A DNA stretch of 64,000 nt from positions 62,001 through 126,000 of the forward strand of contig VXCM01000268.1 in NCBI GenBank assembly GCA_014773175.1, in the 5' to 3' direction. Within the stretch, counting starts at the first letter, position 1; each line of letters starts with the position of its first letter. This document shows positions 23,108-36,480 of the stretch, piece by piece. The position numbers were made by a program, and so were the translations under genes. This stretch comes from Lucifuga dentata. Its lineage: Eukaryota; Chordata; Actinopteri; Ophidiiformes; Bythitidae. Below the pieces are notes generated by a model. It ran no database searches, was not told the DNA's origin, and saw nothing but the letters and a program-made list of their open reading frames with translations.

Positions 23108-26075
23108 GGGGTGAAACTCCTTTTTTTTTTTCAGCAGACTAGGATGCGCACCAAGAATTTTAAAGTTTTACATTATATCCCTCACTGACATGCCGTTGTA
23201 AATCAGAACAGCTCAGAGAATCACATAACTGAAAAATAACGATAATGGGGGGGAATTAAGATTTCACATTTAATACCTATTGGATACAGTGATCAAGTGC
23301 CAAAACAGAATGCAGCTGCAATCTATAACCTATTACAGATGCTCGAGAAAATATCTAAATCCAAGTTTGGCCTCAACCCCAAAAATCCATATTGGAGCAT
23401 CCTTTGTGTAGGTTATTATGAACACCAACATACCTAAAGCCTCAGCCCACAAGGCAGAACCTGAGTTTGGATGTCAAATTAGAAGGGGACTGCTATAGCC
23501 CACAAAGTTTATAGTCTTGCACAGGAAATTCTTGTCAAGAGGCACCAGAGGCTGTTGTGTGGAAACATTTAATACTGGAACCAGGTCTTTCCAGTCACTT
23601 TGACCTGAGAGAATGTTTGGTTTGATTTGTTTTCTCTTTCTGCTTCCTGAAGGCTTTTGGGATTTATTGTCACTTATGATTCTCTATATAATACCGGCTT
23701 CTTTTACCACAAGTCCAATCTAAAACAACGCAGACTTCAAAAGAGTCGTGCTTTTAATGTGGTCATGTGAGGAGTTGTGGTCACACTCACTCCAGAATGA
23801 AATCTTATTGGCAAATTTTCATCCTCTATTTGATGTTTTTGTCTTTATCTCAAGTGCCCAGTAACAGGCAGTCTTTCCTTTCAGCTATTCAGCTGTTACC
23901 TCTTACTTTTAAGACTGATATCAACAGTGTCATGTTGACCTGAGGCACACAGACTTGCAATCTGCTATAAAAAAAAAAACAAAAAACCCAAACAAACTAT
24001 GGTTCTATCTTATAAAAGCCTTAATCAACAGAATAGCATTTTTAAATCAATGTGGACGACATTCAGCAAAACTCATCAAGGTGTCAATGATCCTTGTTAC
24101 TTCAAGGTGGGAGTCAGAATGCCATTTTGTTGCTTTTTTTTTTTTTTTNTTTTTTTTTTTTTTGTTTTTAGAAAAGCTTGATTATTTGACGCTTAAAGGC
24201 ACTCAGCTATTTCCTATTTCAAATGTTTTGCTTTTAAAAGGTTTCATAGTGATATAAAAACAAGCAGTTACGTGACTCATACATCCAGCACCCTGGATTT
24301 CTTTTTCACTGCATAGCAGGTGTAATGTGTCAAAGACAGATGAATATATTTTTTATACAGTATATGTGTGTGTGTGAATAGAATATGGTCTATGAATAGC
24401 ATCTTGTAATCCTTCTGCTTTATCATTTTAGATATTTCTATTGTCATTTTCTGAAGGATCTGAAAACGGGAGAAGCCTATTGAACCTTCGGGCAATAGTT
24501 CACCATTTGTGAGATTTCACTGAAACTCCAGATTGAAAAGTACCAAAAAAATGTAATATTGCAGTGAAACACAACCATAAAAACTTCATTAAGAATTGAT
24601 GCGAAGGTTGGCTGTGGGGGGAAATGAAACATCTCGGCCTAGTCTTGCAAAAAGCAATCAGATCTGTCAAACAAAGCCCTGTCATGCTTTCGTTCGCTCC
24701 CTGTCTTTCTCTTTCTCCTAAGCTTTCCACGAGGTGTGTTGCTGTGTCTGGATCAGCTCGCTACGAGGGAAGCATGCGGGGGGGAAGGGAGCGAAGGCTT
24801 GTACTACTAATTCAGCTCATGAAAGACTTATGCAGCGAGAGCAGCTGTCTTCCATTGTCAGACTGCGAATTTCCAGCGCGCCTCATTTCGCCTCTCAATG
24901 CGTGAGTAGCGAGAGAGCCAGGGAGAGGAGTACGGAGAGGAAACAATCCAAAATGAAGGAAGGAAAAAAAAAAAGAGCAGGGACAGAGAGCCAAATATCA
25001 AGATTTTCATTGCCCCAAGTCGATGTAGGCTTAGTCGTGTTTTTTTATATTGAAAACCATGGTGGGTGTGTGGTTGCACCGTGGTCTAATAATAAACCAT
25101 GAGTCTATTCAGACCCAGTGTGCTGCATACAGACGGAAAAAAGACTCTGCTGTGGCAAGAGGGGAGAGAGAGAGAGGAGAGAGGGCATACGAGGGGTAAG
25201 AGGAGGAGGAGGGCAAAGCACTGCGTGAGATNAACCCCCCCAACAGACTGAATAGTTTGTCACAGGCTGCTGCGGCTGTATGTGGAATGAGAGGAGCTGG
25301 CTGAGAGCTCTCGGATTCCTGAATCCTTGAGGCATGTGGTCTGATTAGCAGAACAAAACCCACACAGTGGGGAGGAGCAGACATGACCCCCCCCCCTNCC
25401 CCCCCCCCTCCCCCAACTGGAATTTTCTACCAGCGAGGGAAGAGGTGGCTCAGAGTTTGTACTGACTTGCTGGTTATTAAAGAGTGTGTACTGTGTTTGG
25501 AGATATATCCGTTTCCTAAGTCTTTGTTGTTGTTTTCTGCCAATGTGAAAAGATTTTTCTGTTTCTTTAATTCTCTTGGTGCATTTTTGGTGTATGTGCT
25601 CAAACCAGTAGGATTGATATGAATTTGACCACAAAACACTCGATGGTAAAAAATTTTGTAGGCAAGGAATTTAACCTGTTGTGAAAGGTTGTCAGCCTGT
25701 CAAGCTAACAGAGGGAGTTAACAGTAAGGCTGTGTTTGAGCAAGAATGCTTACAGAGAGGAGTAGACCCCCCCCCCCCNCCCCCCCCCCATGCTGTTCTA
25801 AGGGGATTGTTTCTATATGTTGTTAAAGGAAATGTGGACATCACTACGGTTCTCTCTACCTATTTGGCCCATTGCTTTTTTGTTTTTCAACAAATAAAAT
25901 ATCTCTTTGCTTCAAACTGCTAGCATCTTTAAAAATACTAAACAATTCTCCGCTTGTTAGATTTTGCACTTGTGCCGTGAATGGTGCATCCAGTGTTATT
26001 TGTGTTTTCTGCAATAGAATGGAATAGAATGAAAATGGAGGTTAAAGAAATGTTGTTGTTTTTTTTATTTTTTTT
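23108..26075. other. intron sequence; purine-rich GC block at about 24600-25260
   Basis: No gene. Contains a T tract with an N at 24149, an N at 25232 and poly-C tracts with an N at 25398 and 25779. The block at 24600-25260 is less AT-rich, with CpGs and GA-rich runs, and looks unlike the surrounding DNA. It may be regulatory. Confidence 0.45.
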
Positions 26076-26267
26076 ACCTCTGCCAAGGAGGTTATGTGAT
26101 CACTGGCGTTTGTTTGTTAGAAGGATATCTTGAAAAATGGGTGAATTTGGATGAAATTTTGTGGACAGATAGGGAGGAAGTGATTATTTTGGAGGTGATC
26201 CGAATCCAGAAGAAGTTTTTAGCCTGTAAAAATCAATGCTCATGGGCCAAATTTTAGCATGGTGACT

Positions 26268-26302
<35 letters not shown>

Positions 26303-26318
26303 GGCCTTAGCGGAGGTA
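26076..26318. mobile_element. short inverted-repeat element of the 'CCTCYGCCAAGGAGG' type
   Basis: Begins ACCTCTGCCAAGGAGGTTAT and ends TTAGCGGAGGT, the inverse of its start. Between them lies sequence of a type widespread in vertebrate genomes (GTTTGTTTGTTAGAAGGATA, GAAATTTTGTGGACAG). A T tract of about 26 bases interrupts its 3' half. No coding capacity. I recall the family but cannot name it safely. Confidence 0.55.
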
Positions 26319-29300
26319 TATGATCTCAGAGTTCCTTTTTGTTAAATTAATGCTATTACTTAATTCATCATATTTTTTTGGTATATAAGAGCATCTAAAC
26401 TTCAGGTCACCATCTGTTGTAGACAGTAGCTTTACTTGGCACCAAATACCTGACGTCAGGCCTCCAACATGTTTGGATTTGCATAGAATACCATTCAATA
26501 CAGACATGTTACATCTCAGTGGAAATGTCATCATATTTGGTGGTTGAGTTAGATCACAAATTACGAAGTTGGACGCCATATAATGATTTGACAGGTAGGT
26601 TCTTGTAAGTTTAAGTGTATTTCAGATGTTTAAACATTTAAATTTATATTTAAATGTAGATATATATAGATATTATGTATTTTATATACATTGCATAGTA
26701 TTACAAGACTTCCAAAAGAACTCATCAGAATGAATAATTGAATTCCTTGCAGGCCAGTTCAGCTGTTTAATTCTCTGTAATTGGTGGAAGATGACATGTT
26801 GTACTGCCGTGTGGGAAACGAGCACATGTGGTTTACAGCTTGTTTGTTTCTGTTTGGGGTGTTTAGGTTGCAATTTCTCGTCGTAGCTGCAGGTCGAGAC
26901 AAACTCCAGTGTATGTAAACCCGAGTGAAAAATATTTCCTGGTGAAGTCAGGAGAGGAAAATGTTTTCTTCAAAGTTCAAGATCTCCATCCGATCATCAG
27001 TTAACCTTACATTCTACACTTAATGCATACTGAATATGAATCCAACCAACATGCTAAAGTCCAGCAAGATTGTTTGCAATTTTTGTTGGTCGTAAAGCCA
27101 TTACTACGTCGAATGGTAATTGATGTTTAAAACTTTGGGCTAAAGCTAATGACAAACTGAATATGAGATCAGAGCAGCTTTAGATATGGAATTTTGAACC
27201 AGCGTTTCTTACTGACATAATTAAGCTCTGGTGACATGGGGCAGTTTTGCAGATTCTACATATCATTTTTGTTCATGTCTTTCAAATAAACTGAATGTTC
27301 TTATTACAGTAGTATAATAGGAAACTCTACCAATCTCTGTTTTTTTTTCCAGATAACTTAATTTTAAGGTCATTTTCCAGCACAACAAATTGCAAAAACG
27401 TAGGCTTCTCAATATCCAGACTTGTATAAATGACTTAAAACAAAATATGGGGACGAACATGAACAACAGTGAAGGCTTTTTTATTCTGCTAACTATTCAG
27501 CAATACCACCAAAAGACACTTTCAGCAAGGTTTTGTTGACAAGTATTTAGTAAGGAAGCTTATGCTACAGGATTTTTTTTTTTTATGAAATATTTCTCTT
27601 ACCATACCCAGTTTTTTCTCAACTCCTGCAACACGCAGCTTGATTTCTAAACATTTTGCACTCACTCAAACCATTCCAGAGGCAGACAACTGAACGAACA
27701 GACAAAACGGCTAAGCAATTTTCTTATCTATTGTTTGGGTGCGAGCAGGGTGCTGGGTAGTTGTTTTTCTCACTGAAGAGGTTGTCTGGTCTTATCCCTC
27801 TTGTTACATTTTGCTGGATGTCAAAAGGCTATCTGCCAAAAATAGAGCAGCGGTCCACATTTCAGCAGGAGAAATCGGAGAAGCAAGTTATGCTCGCCGT
27901 TGCTCTCCATTTTTTCCCCTAGAGCCAAAAAGGTCAGCCTCAAGAGCGAAGCTTTTATATGAGTGTCTCTTCAATCCATAGACTACCGCAAGCATTTTGA
28001 ACAGAACCGAATATGATCTGCTTAAACCTGAATGAAACCTCCTGTTAAAAAATAATTTCTCAATATAGAGATCCTCTCCTGTCTTTTGTAGATAGCAGAG
28101 GATGGAAAGTTTCGCCCCCCAGAATAGTAATGGAATAGTAAAATCTGATTAGTTATTCAAACTTGCAGCATACTTTCAATCAAATTTATTCCCTCAGTAT
28201 TAGTTTATGTATTCAACATAGGCAGCGTAGGCAGACTTGTACTAGCTGTGTTTCACTCTTGTCTTTAATTATTTATTTTTTGCCACTAGGTCGTTATCAT
28301 CTACTGTATCTTCATCAGGTGTAATCCTTTTCCGAAACTTGTCCATCGTTCAAAGATTGCGAGGTAGCTAATGAGCGAGCTGTACAACTCTATGATAGCT
28401 GCATCTGTTAGCTCGCTAGCTAGTGTAACATACGGTAACCTCGGCAACTTCCTAAAGCAATAACGACATTGTCAGATGATGGACTGATGAAAAATGCCAC
28501 CTGGTTTACTAAATGTGGTCGAAATTGAAAGGAATAAAATAGGACATTGCTTATTTTTGTATGCTTGTCATAAAAAATATTTTTAAAATATTTTAAGATT
28601 ATATATAATTTATTTTTACAAATTTCTCCCTCCCACCCTCACTCCTACGTTGCAGCGGCCCCCCCTAGTGCCCCCACTTTGAAAAAGTATGTTTTAGTAC
28701 ATGCGTCAGTGCCTGTGAGTGTGTACGCGCACTTCCAAGCATGGAAGTACAGATCTGAGATGAAAGGATTTTCTTTCCCATTCTAATCCACATAGACAGC
28801 CTGGCCCTTGTGATTATTCTCACCCTTCTCTCCACTCTGCTCTTTGAATGCAGGGCCTTTCTAATTCACCCCTAAAAAGGGTTTCAAAAGGGGATTATGC
28901 CACTGATAGAAATTAAAGGGAGAACATGTCCGTCCTTTGGGACCGATGTCAAACATATGAACCCATGGATGCTTGCACAGTGTAGGATTGTGTTTAGAAC
29001 AGCTGTAATTTGTAACTCTTGTGCATTTTGTTGTGCTCTCTTTTTTTTTTAAACTAATGCGCCGTTACATCATGATTTATTTATGTTATTAGTGAAAGAT
29101 TATCAGCCTGAATAGCTTCAAATTGTTACTGTTTTTTAAGTATTTATTAACATGTAGAAAACATCATGAGAGCATACATTTACATGCATTTGATTTACAT
29201 ATGAGGTGGCTCTTTACATAGGAAATTCAAACAACAAAAATTGTGAATTCCAACTACTGTTTAGCAGAATATTAATGCTGCGCAAATTGCAGTGTTTAAT

Positions 29301-30767
29301 AAATACATGTATATAACATAAACAACTTAATTGCAGTCCTCTTAAAATACTGAGTAAATTTATCATAAACTGGGATGTCTAACTCCACGTTAACAACATT
29401 AACCTCAGAAATGCAGCATTAATGTACATGTTAGGAAAGATATGTTCAATGAATGTTGATCACAAGAAAGGAATGCATCTGTGTACGATCTAGACGAGTG
29501 CCAGTGCTTTACTTAAGAAGTTGTGTCCTGTTGCTTGAGTTCAGCAGTAGTGTTTGGTTCTCTGACAGGAAAGTGGAACTGTGAAGCTTTTGGATGTGCA
29601 AAGGAAAGTAAGAATGTGGGAATGAGGCGTTCCAGCTCACTGATCTGGGCTTCAGTCCAGCGTCTTGACATAATGCCTCATCACGCCTGAATCGCTCAAT
29701 CCTCACCCAATCTGATGCTCCTTGAAAATCTATTTTTTTTTAGCATTAGCGTACAAACATCGAATATTTCCTTTCCTGGCTTTGTTTTTGCTGCCAAGTC
29801 CTTTTTAAACTCAATGACATGGAACCGTCTGGCTTTGGCATCAATGATTCAGTCACTATTTACATGACATTTACATTTCTACAGTTGGCAGAAGCTCTTT
29901 CATCAGGGCCAGACTTGGCTCGTGATGACGTGAACGCATTATAGTAAGAATATAAAAGAGGTTATGATGATGTTATGAGTAACACTGCCAGCAGAGCAAC
30001 TGAATAAACCAGCCAAACATTGACTTTAATTTGAGAAAATATTTACTGCCAAACGAGAACGATATAAGACGGAGCCGAGCTCCATTACACTTTCCCATGT
30101 TGTGTGTGGTCATTCTGTTTTTCTGTAGGAAGCCATAAACTTAATAACCTCTTTATGGAAACCAAGTCTTCCTCACATGGATTTGACACTTTGCACTTGC
30201 TGATAAATTTTCTCCTACTTTGCCCTTTCTGTATTCCTCTTTGAATAGCAAATCAAGTCTTCGTAATACTGCACACTGTCATTGCAGACTTTTGATCTCC
30301 GTGTCCTGTATATTGCTCTTAGTTGCATGATTTACCACATTAAAAGGTTTAAATGATCAATGGAGCCATCCTCTGCCTACACCTCTCCTCAAAAATTGGT
30401 CGTGCGCCAATGTGTTTTTGAGTCTCCAGCGTACGGCGGTTTGATTTTTCTCCTGCTATTTCTTTAGACAAGAGTACCACATGTATCAAAGTCACCCCTG
30501 CCAGAGTGGAGCTCTCTTATGAATGCTGATATACACGATGAAGACCGCATCGGTGTCCTTGAATGCAGCAGCCTTACATTATCTGTTGGAGCCAGAAAAA
30601 GACTCTCCTGTCAAAACAGCATTCATCCCATCTTGCTGTTTTTTTTCTTTCTCCCATTCCTGGTCCAAACCCATTTGGTCAGCATTCCTGTCATTTGATT
30701 TTTATTTACTGCAGTTATTGTTGTGACTGTGATGCAGGTTGATGTGTCTAGTTCAGCTGGAAAGACT

Positions 30768-30805
<38 letters not shown>

Positions 30806-33285
30806 TATATAAAATTCCAGGAGTGTTTTTTGTCATTGGCATCTCCATTATCTGAAATCTTCAGGACTGTTTTTCTATTGGTCGGTACTCACATTCTTCA
30901 TAAAGGAAGTTTATTCATGCAAACATGGGGAGGAAATGCTCCACACTGAAAGGGGCGTTGCAGCTATCCTGGTCACTTTCACCCAATCATTGCTTTTCCC
31001 CAAAGTTATCACTGTGCATCTACAGTAGGGACAATTTACTGACGTTATTGTGATAATAATGTTTTATATCTCTGCAGCTTGTTCTTTTTAAGAATACTTT
31101 CCAGCACAAAGCACAGTTCACATTCTGTCTTTCAGGCAAGTCATAGCATGTGTCCACAGCAATCCTAAAGATGTCCCGTCAGCCAACAGTCACATTTTTG
31201 TTAACAAGGAACTCGTTGTAATTTCTCTTAAATTGCTATTGGATGTATTTTGCAGCTTCCAGTTACAGTTGAAATACATTGCAGACCAGAGTTCTTGGTT
31301 TAAAAGACAGCACTTGATTGCTTTTTTTTTTTTTTAAAGTATTTTGTTTTCTGGTATTTACTTATTGCAGTCCTGTTTTTGGAATGCATGTAAATCAATT
31401 GGAAATGGGCCTGTACTCTGCTGTTTCACCGTTTTTAAAGAAATTCTCATTATAGTGCTTCACTGGTGCACAGATGGACTGAGAGTTTGCTGACTTGGCA
31501 ATTATGGACATAGTTCCCTTTTAACTTGATCTGCAAGATAAAGTTCTTGAATTATTGATCCACGTTGCAAGTAGTTGTGCTGAGATGCTCTCATTCTCCA
31601 CCCCAAACTGACTCCGTTAGTGATTTATGTTCAGTTTTTAGTATATTAGGTAAAACGATCCCTACTGTATTTTCCCTCTACATCACCCTGTCGCCAGATA
31701 TTCCAAAAGGACTTTAATGGTGTTGATGGCAAGTGGAGAGGTTGTGTTAGTGGATCAATGACGGTGAAGTTAATATGGAAATGAGCTCCTCTTTGCTGTG
31801 TGGGGGGTTGTTTAGTCCTTTGTGTTATGCTGAGCTTGCACATTTGGTTATGTTTTGTGAGCGGGTCTTCTGTGTCCAATTAGGAAAACTATACTATGTT
31901 TAATCCTATCTGTTATTTTCATGTAGCACTTTGAGTTAGACAGCCTGTTATGTATTCCATTCACTCAATCACGTATCCTAATCATTATGGTATTAATTAA
32001 GGATGTCCCAGTAAAGGTTTTTTTTTTTTTGTTTTTTTTTGTCGCAATCTGAGTCCAATGTACATACATTTTCCTCCAAAATACAGCTGCGCAAACCTAG
32101 CTGAAGGTAGGTCTACATTCAAATCATGAAGCATTTTATGTATGTTTAGCAGTTGAATATCAGTAGGAAAATAAATCCTGTATCTTGCCATTCTGTTATT
32201 CATATTATGTGCTATAGTTTTTATTAACATCAAAGAAGAGAGGCGCGCGTGTATGGATCAGTGTGGATTTGGTTAAGACATCCTCTCTTCATCCTGAGTG
32301 TGAACAACAAGCTAATATTTAAAAGCTTTTTTTTATTAAATCGAAACATCACTAATCTTAAGTATATCCTTCAGAGCAGCTTTGTTCCCCTGTCCCCATT
32401 TTTATTTCTGAAACGCTGTCATTAAAAACAAAAAAAGTACAAACTTATTTGAAAATCGATATGGTGAGTCATGCTAAGAGGCGGTGCATAATGCTGACCC
32501 TGTGGCTCTGAGAGTGTCAGTTTGATAGTAATGCACCAGTATAAATGGAGATGGAAGTATCATCTGTGTTTTTGTATAGCAGCTGCGGGGGGGGGGGGNG
32601 GGGGGGGGGGATGGCTGCACCGACTGTTTATTTTTTTCAGGGCATTAGCAGATTAGGCACTCAAACTAACAAGGTCATCAAACTCTGATGGCTGAGAGCA
32701 GCAGACCTCTGCTAAGCAACTGGCAGAGAGAGATTTGCTGTGTTTTAGTGGGTTTTTACTTACTCCACATCATCACAAGCCGACTTAGTACTTTTAATGA
32801 TCTGAAGGGCACAGAGTTATAAGTTGTTCAGAGATTCTCCAGCAGCTGCAGTGTGATGCTCACTGTATTATGCGGATGCATCACCGCACGTCCTTTGATG
32901 AATCATTTGTCTTACGGGACATTTTGGGGGGGGGGCATGTCAAATATTTTTTCCTCTTTATTTTACCCTTGTATCTGCACCAAGATGGTGTTTTTCACAA
33001 CAAAAAGCAATCTCGAAAACTGCTCCCTCAATGCTAATATAACTGATCGCACAATACAGATGCTGTCACTCATCTGTATTTATTCTGTCATACAACTTTG
33101 AGAGGCAGAAAATAGTGATTTGATTAGCGAGCACATGCAGGAATTCCTCTAATGTATGAAGAGTTCATTTGCGACAACAAACAGATATTTTTTTCTTTTT
33201 TTTTTTAATTGTAAAAATCACTGGTGCAGTGCTCATTGAAAATGTGCAGGCCAGACTTTATGGTATGCCTGCAGCCTGCCATAAG
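26319..33285. other. intron sequence, nothing coding recognised
   Basis: Largely AT-rich. Includes a (TAA)n at 30768-30806, T tracts, and a G tract with an N at 32599. At about 28655-28680 a CCCCCCCTAGTGCCCCCAC motif may be the end of a small repeat; its inverse, GGGGGGGCACTACTAAG, occurs at 5803-5819. No exon of znf609 is expected or seen here. Confidence 0.5.
30768..30806. repeat. (TAA)n microsatellite
   Basis: About 13 consecutive TAA units. Confidence 0.95.
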
Positions 33286-33785
33286 TGGCCATGGAGCAGA
33301 GCATATGCTGCCACACCAGGAGCATATCCTGCTACGTGGACTACTTTTTACTGGTACAGCTCAATTCAAGAACCGCTCAGCCAAACAACTTTGCAAGTGA
33401 CATTGCACATCCTTGGATCCTGAACATTGTACTTTCCGAATTTCAACTTCATATCGGGTTCTCGAGATATTGGTGCCACAGACGGGCGGACGGACAGAGA
33501 TTTCTGGCTTTATAGTTAGATGTTGTGTTACTGTATATCTATCTATAAAGACAGTCATCTCTGTCTGTCTGTGGCACCATTATCTCTAGAACCCAGCACT
33601 GTATGAAGTTGATATTGGACAGGTATAATGCTCAGGACCCAAGGACGCACAGTGTCGCATGTGAAGTTGTTTGGATGTGGTTCTCAAATGGTTCTCGAAT
33701 TCAGCTGTGCCGGTAAAAAGCAGTCCACATGCGGCAGGATATGCTTCAGGCGTAGCAGCATATCCTCTGCTCCACAGGCACTAAA
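33286..33785. repeat. foldback (long inverted) repeat
   Basis: The left arm (about 33289-33510) and right arm (about 33555-33782) are imperfect inverse copies of about 220 bp around a spacer of about 45 bp. Matching blocks include GGAGCAGAGCATATGCTGC with GGAGCAGAGGATATGCTGC, GGACTACTTTTTACTGG with GGACTGCTTTTTACCGG, TCCTTGGATCCTGA with TCCTTGGGTCCTGA, and GGTGCCACAGAC on both arms (right arm read in reverse). No transposase. Probably a foldback or MITE-type transposon. Confidence 0.75.
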
Positions 33786-33904
33786 ATGGCAGGCTGCAGG
33801 AACAGGCACTGCACTTTCTCCTCAATGCAGATATAGACTGTCTAATATTGATGCTTGAAAACATGCAGTAAGAACGGTTGTTTGTGCTGCAGCAGGTAGA
33901 AGCG

Positions 33905-34085
33905 GTTCTGTAGCTGCAGCAGCAGTTCTTGAATTCAGATATGCCGGTAAAAAGTAGTCCATGCAGTATGCAGGATATGCTCCAGGAGCGGCAGCACATG
34001 CTCAGCTCCATGGGCACTAATGACAGACTGCAGCACACACCATAAAGTCCGGCCCGGTCCAAACAGGCATGTTTTCAACAGGCAC
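33905..34085. repeat. third partial copy of the foldback arm
   Basis: TTGAATTCAGATATGCCGGT, AAAAAGTAGTCCATG, CAGGATATGCTCCAGGAGC and a CCATGGGCAC block repeat the right arm of the preceding foldback in direct orientation. The terminal CATAAAGTC is the inverse of the left arm's outer end. This suggests a tandem or partly duplicated insertion. Confidence 0.6.
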
Positions 34086-34309
34086 TGTACTAGTTCCGAG
34101 TAATATCAATTAATCCAATGACAAAAATGGTAAAATTTGATAAAAGGAAACTTTTTTAAAAAAGAAGTTAACAGAACAAAAATAATGTGATATTACCTTG
34201 AATGCACACACAAAAAAATATAAGTTTGCAAATTTATACAATGGAGTTGATCTGCATTTGCAACTCAGAATTATGTTCGGCTATAGATAATAAGGATGTG
34301 CATGAATAA

Positions 34310-35165
34310 TCAATTATTCGATTAGTCAAAATGATCACCAAATTTTATAAACATTGAAAATTTTAAAAATCTAAAAAGATTTTTTGGGGGGCATTTGTTT
34401 TTTACATTGTAGAGAAGCAGAACTGATGTTTGTGGCACTGTTTCTGCCCTTGTGCTACTTCTTTGCTTTAGTTTCCGTGGAGAGCAGATGATTGGAGCAG
34501 ATGTTGGCAATAAAACAAAGCGAAATGTAGCGTTATTTTACTCAATTGGACAACAAAGTTGAGTGCTCATTATGCAGGATGAAGCGATCATGGATGTGAA
34601 CTACACTAATTATTACTGTGTGTTAAAGGCAAGCTGCTCTGATCGCTGCTGCTTTGGATCCACAGCCCAAAGATATGTGTTTCATGGAATCTGCCTTGCC
34701 TGTGGGCATTCAAGAGAAACTCTGTCTTGAACAACAAAGTACATGACCTGGAGTCTGTGCTAAGTGAAAAAGCCTACGATGAGCACGTGGAAATTGTGGG
34801 AGGCGGGGAAGACATCAACACATCAGCAATCAGTGCTTTACTTAGAGAGGATTACACCACAAAGGACACTGAACAAGATGAACTGGATCGCTATTTTTAT
34901 GAGCCACACATCTCCCCTGATGAAAACCCCCTATTAGTGGTGGCAATGCAATAAATATCATTTTAAATCTGAGCATCCTTTCAAGGCAGTACTTGGCCGT
35001 ACCCGCTACCTCCGTTCCGTCAGAGGGTTTTTCCCGCTGCTGGGCAAGTGGTCAACAAATGCCGGTGGGTGNCCTCCGTTCCGTCAGAGGGTTTTTCCCG
35101 CTGCTGGGCAAGTGGTCAACAAATGCCGGTGGGTGGAGGGCATGATGATGTCACAACTAATCGAG
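34310..35165 (+). pseudogene. hAT-superfamily (BED-finger/ZBED-like) transposase relic
   Basis: Three parts of a hAT transposase are readable in order. A BED-finger N-terminus lies at 34537-34584 (FTQLDNKVECSLCRMK, with the CxxC pair). A middle block carries ALDPQPKD and an acidic linker in the open frame 34727-34954 (ending ...RYFYEPHISPDENPL). The dimerisation-domain signature YLAVPATSVPSE is at 34990-35025. Most of the catalytic core is deleted and the parts are in different frames, so it is dead. Outer sequences ATTATTCGATTAGTCA and ACTAATCGAGTAATCGACTT look like old terminal repeats. The dimerisation signature is duplicated artefactually (35009-35135). Confidence 0.8.
35009..35135. repeat. 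63-bp direct duplication around one N (assembly artefact)
   Basis: 35009-35071 and 35073-35135 are identical around an N at 35072, inside the hAT relic. Confidence 0.9.
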
Positions 35166-36139
35166 TAATCGACTTAAATTGGCTGGATTATTTGTCCTCA
35201 AAAAAATAAGCATAATGCCTCCCTAATATAACAAAATAAAATTGATTGTGGAAGGATGAAGGACATTTTGTTGGAGGAAGAAAAAGAGACTTGGCTGTTT
35301 TGTGATTATTATTGTACTGGTGATGTTAAGTGCCTGCGTTGGCGTGCTTTTCCCTCCACACAGAGCTCTCCTGTAGCTCCTTAGATTATATTTAGTCAGT
35401 TCCATACTATAATTATCACAAGTCATAGCATTGCAGCGTGGATCGGTAAATAAACAGTGGTGTGATTTACCAGCTACCCCACTCCAGTAACCCGTCCTTC
35501 CATTAGCATTCCCTCTCGCCATTAATAGGATTGAAATGTCATGCGGCATCGGCCACAGCGATTCTTGCCCCAACATGTATGGGCATGTAAGTGTCTAACG
35601 GCTTTGAAACCGTAGTCCAGGAGCTGCTGACACACAGTCACGGTGCACATCACCCTCCATTAAGAAAGACATGGTGCTCTGTGAGATGGCCAGCAGGACG
35701 AGTCAATCAGAGAAGCAAGTCTGAGTTACAGTAGCAGCATGATGGACAGAGCAAGCAAATGCAGCTCAGCACTCTCCTATCTGTCCTATCTGCAGATCAG
35801 AGCACTCCTCCACACACACACACACACACGTTCACACTCTTACGGCCATGGCCTTAACCTTAATCATCTGCTTATCAGTCTGACCTGCTAAAGACCTCGA
35901 TTGCATGTTTTTAAGGAGACAATCCTTACATAGATTTTGTGAGGTAATCCAGATTCCTGAAGGTTATCTGCTGACAGCTACTTTGAAATAATTTTGTTAT
36001 CATGGCATATAGATATGTATAACGTGTTCCTGGTGTAGAATTACCTGCAGTTTGCCATATTGGTCATAGCAATGTCTTATTCACTGAACATGTAGAGATT
36101 CTAATTTTCATTAATAAATCAGAGAATTTATCATTAATT

Positions 36140-36480
36140 GAAATTTGGATTTTATAATGGTATTTGCAGCACAAGCACCCAGATTTTAACAGTTTTTTCT
36201 TTTTTACTTATAGTATTTTGAGGAACTGTGGCACATAATTAGTTGCTAGCTTCTCTTTTTTTCTGTTATCTGAAGTATATTCTGAGCTGTTTTGCTGAAT
36301 GATCTCATTAACTGTAAACAACAGTGAACAGGATCCTCTTACAGCAGAGAAAACAGCTATTTTTTGGGTGGAGATGTACAAATCCAGGTCAAAACTGATT
36401 ACTTTTGTTCCTTTATAAAAAAAAAAAAAGTAAATTCAGTGAAATTTAATGAAAACCTATAACAAGCCTTATGTATAATG
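36140..36480 (+). repeat. dispersed repeat, copy A
   Basis: Resembles 51530-51840 in direct orientation. Shared blocks are TTTGCAGCACAAGCAC with TTTGCAGCACAAACAC, ATCTCATTAACTGTAAAC with ACCTCATTTACTGTAAAC, and AAAACCTATAACA with AAAACCTAAAACA. Divergence is considerable, so this is an old family. No coding potential. Confidence 0.5.
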
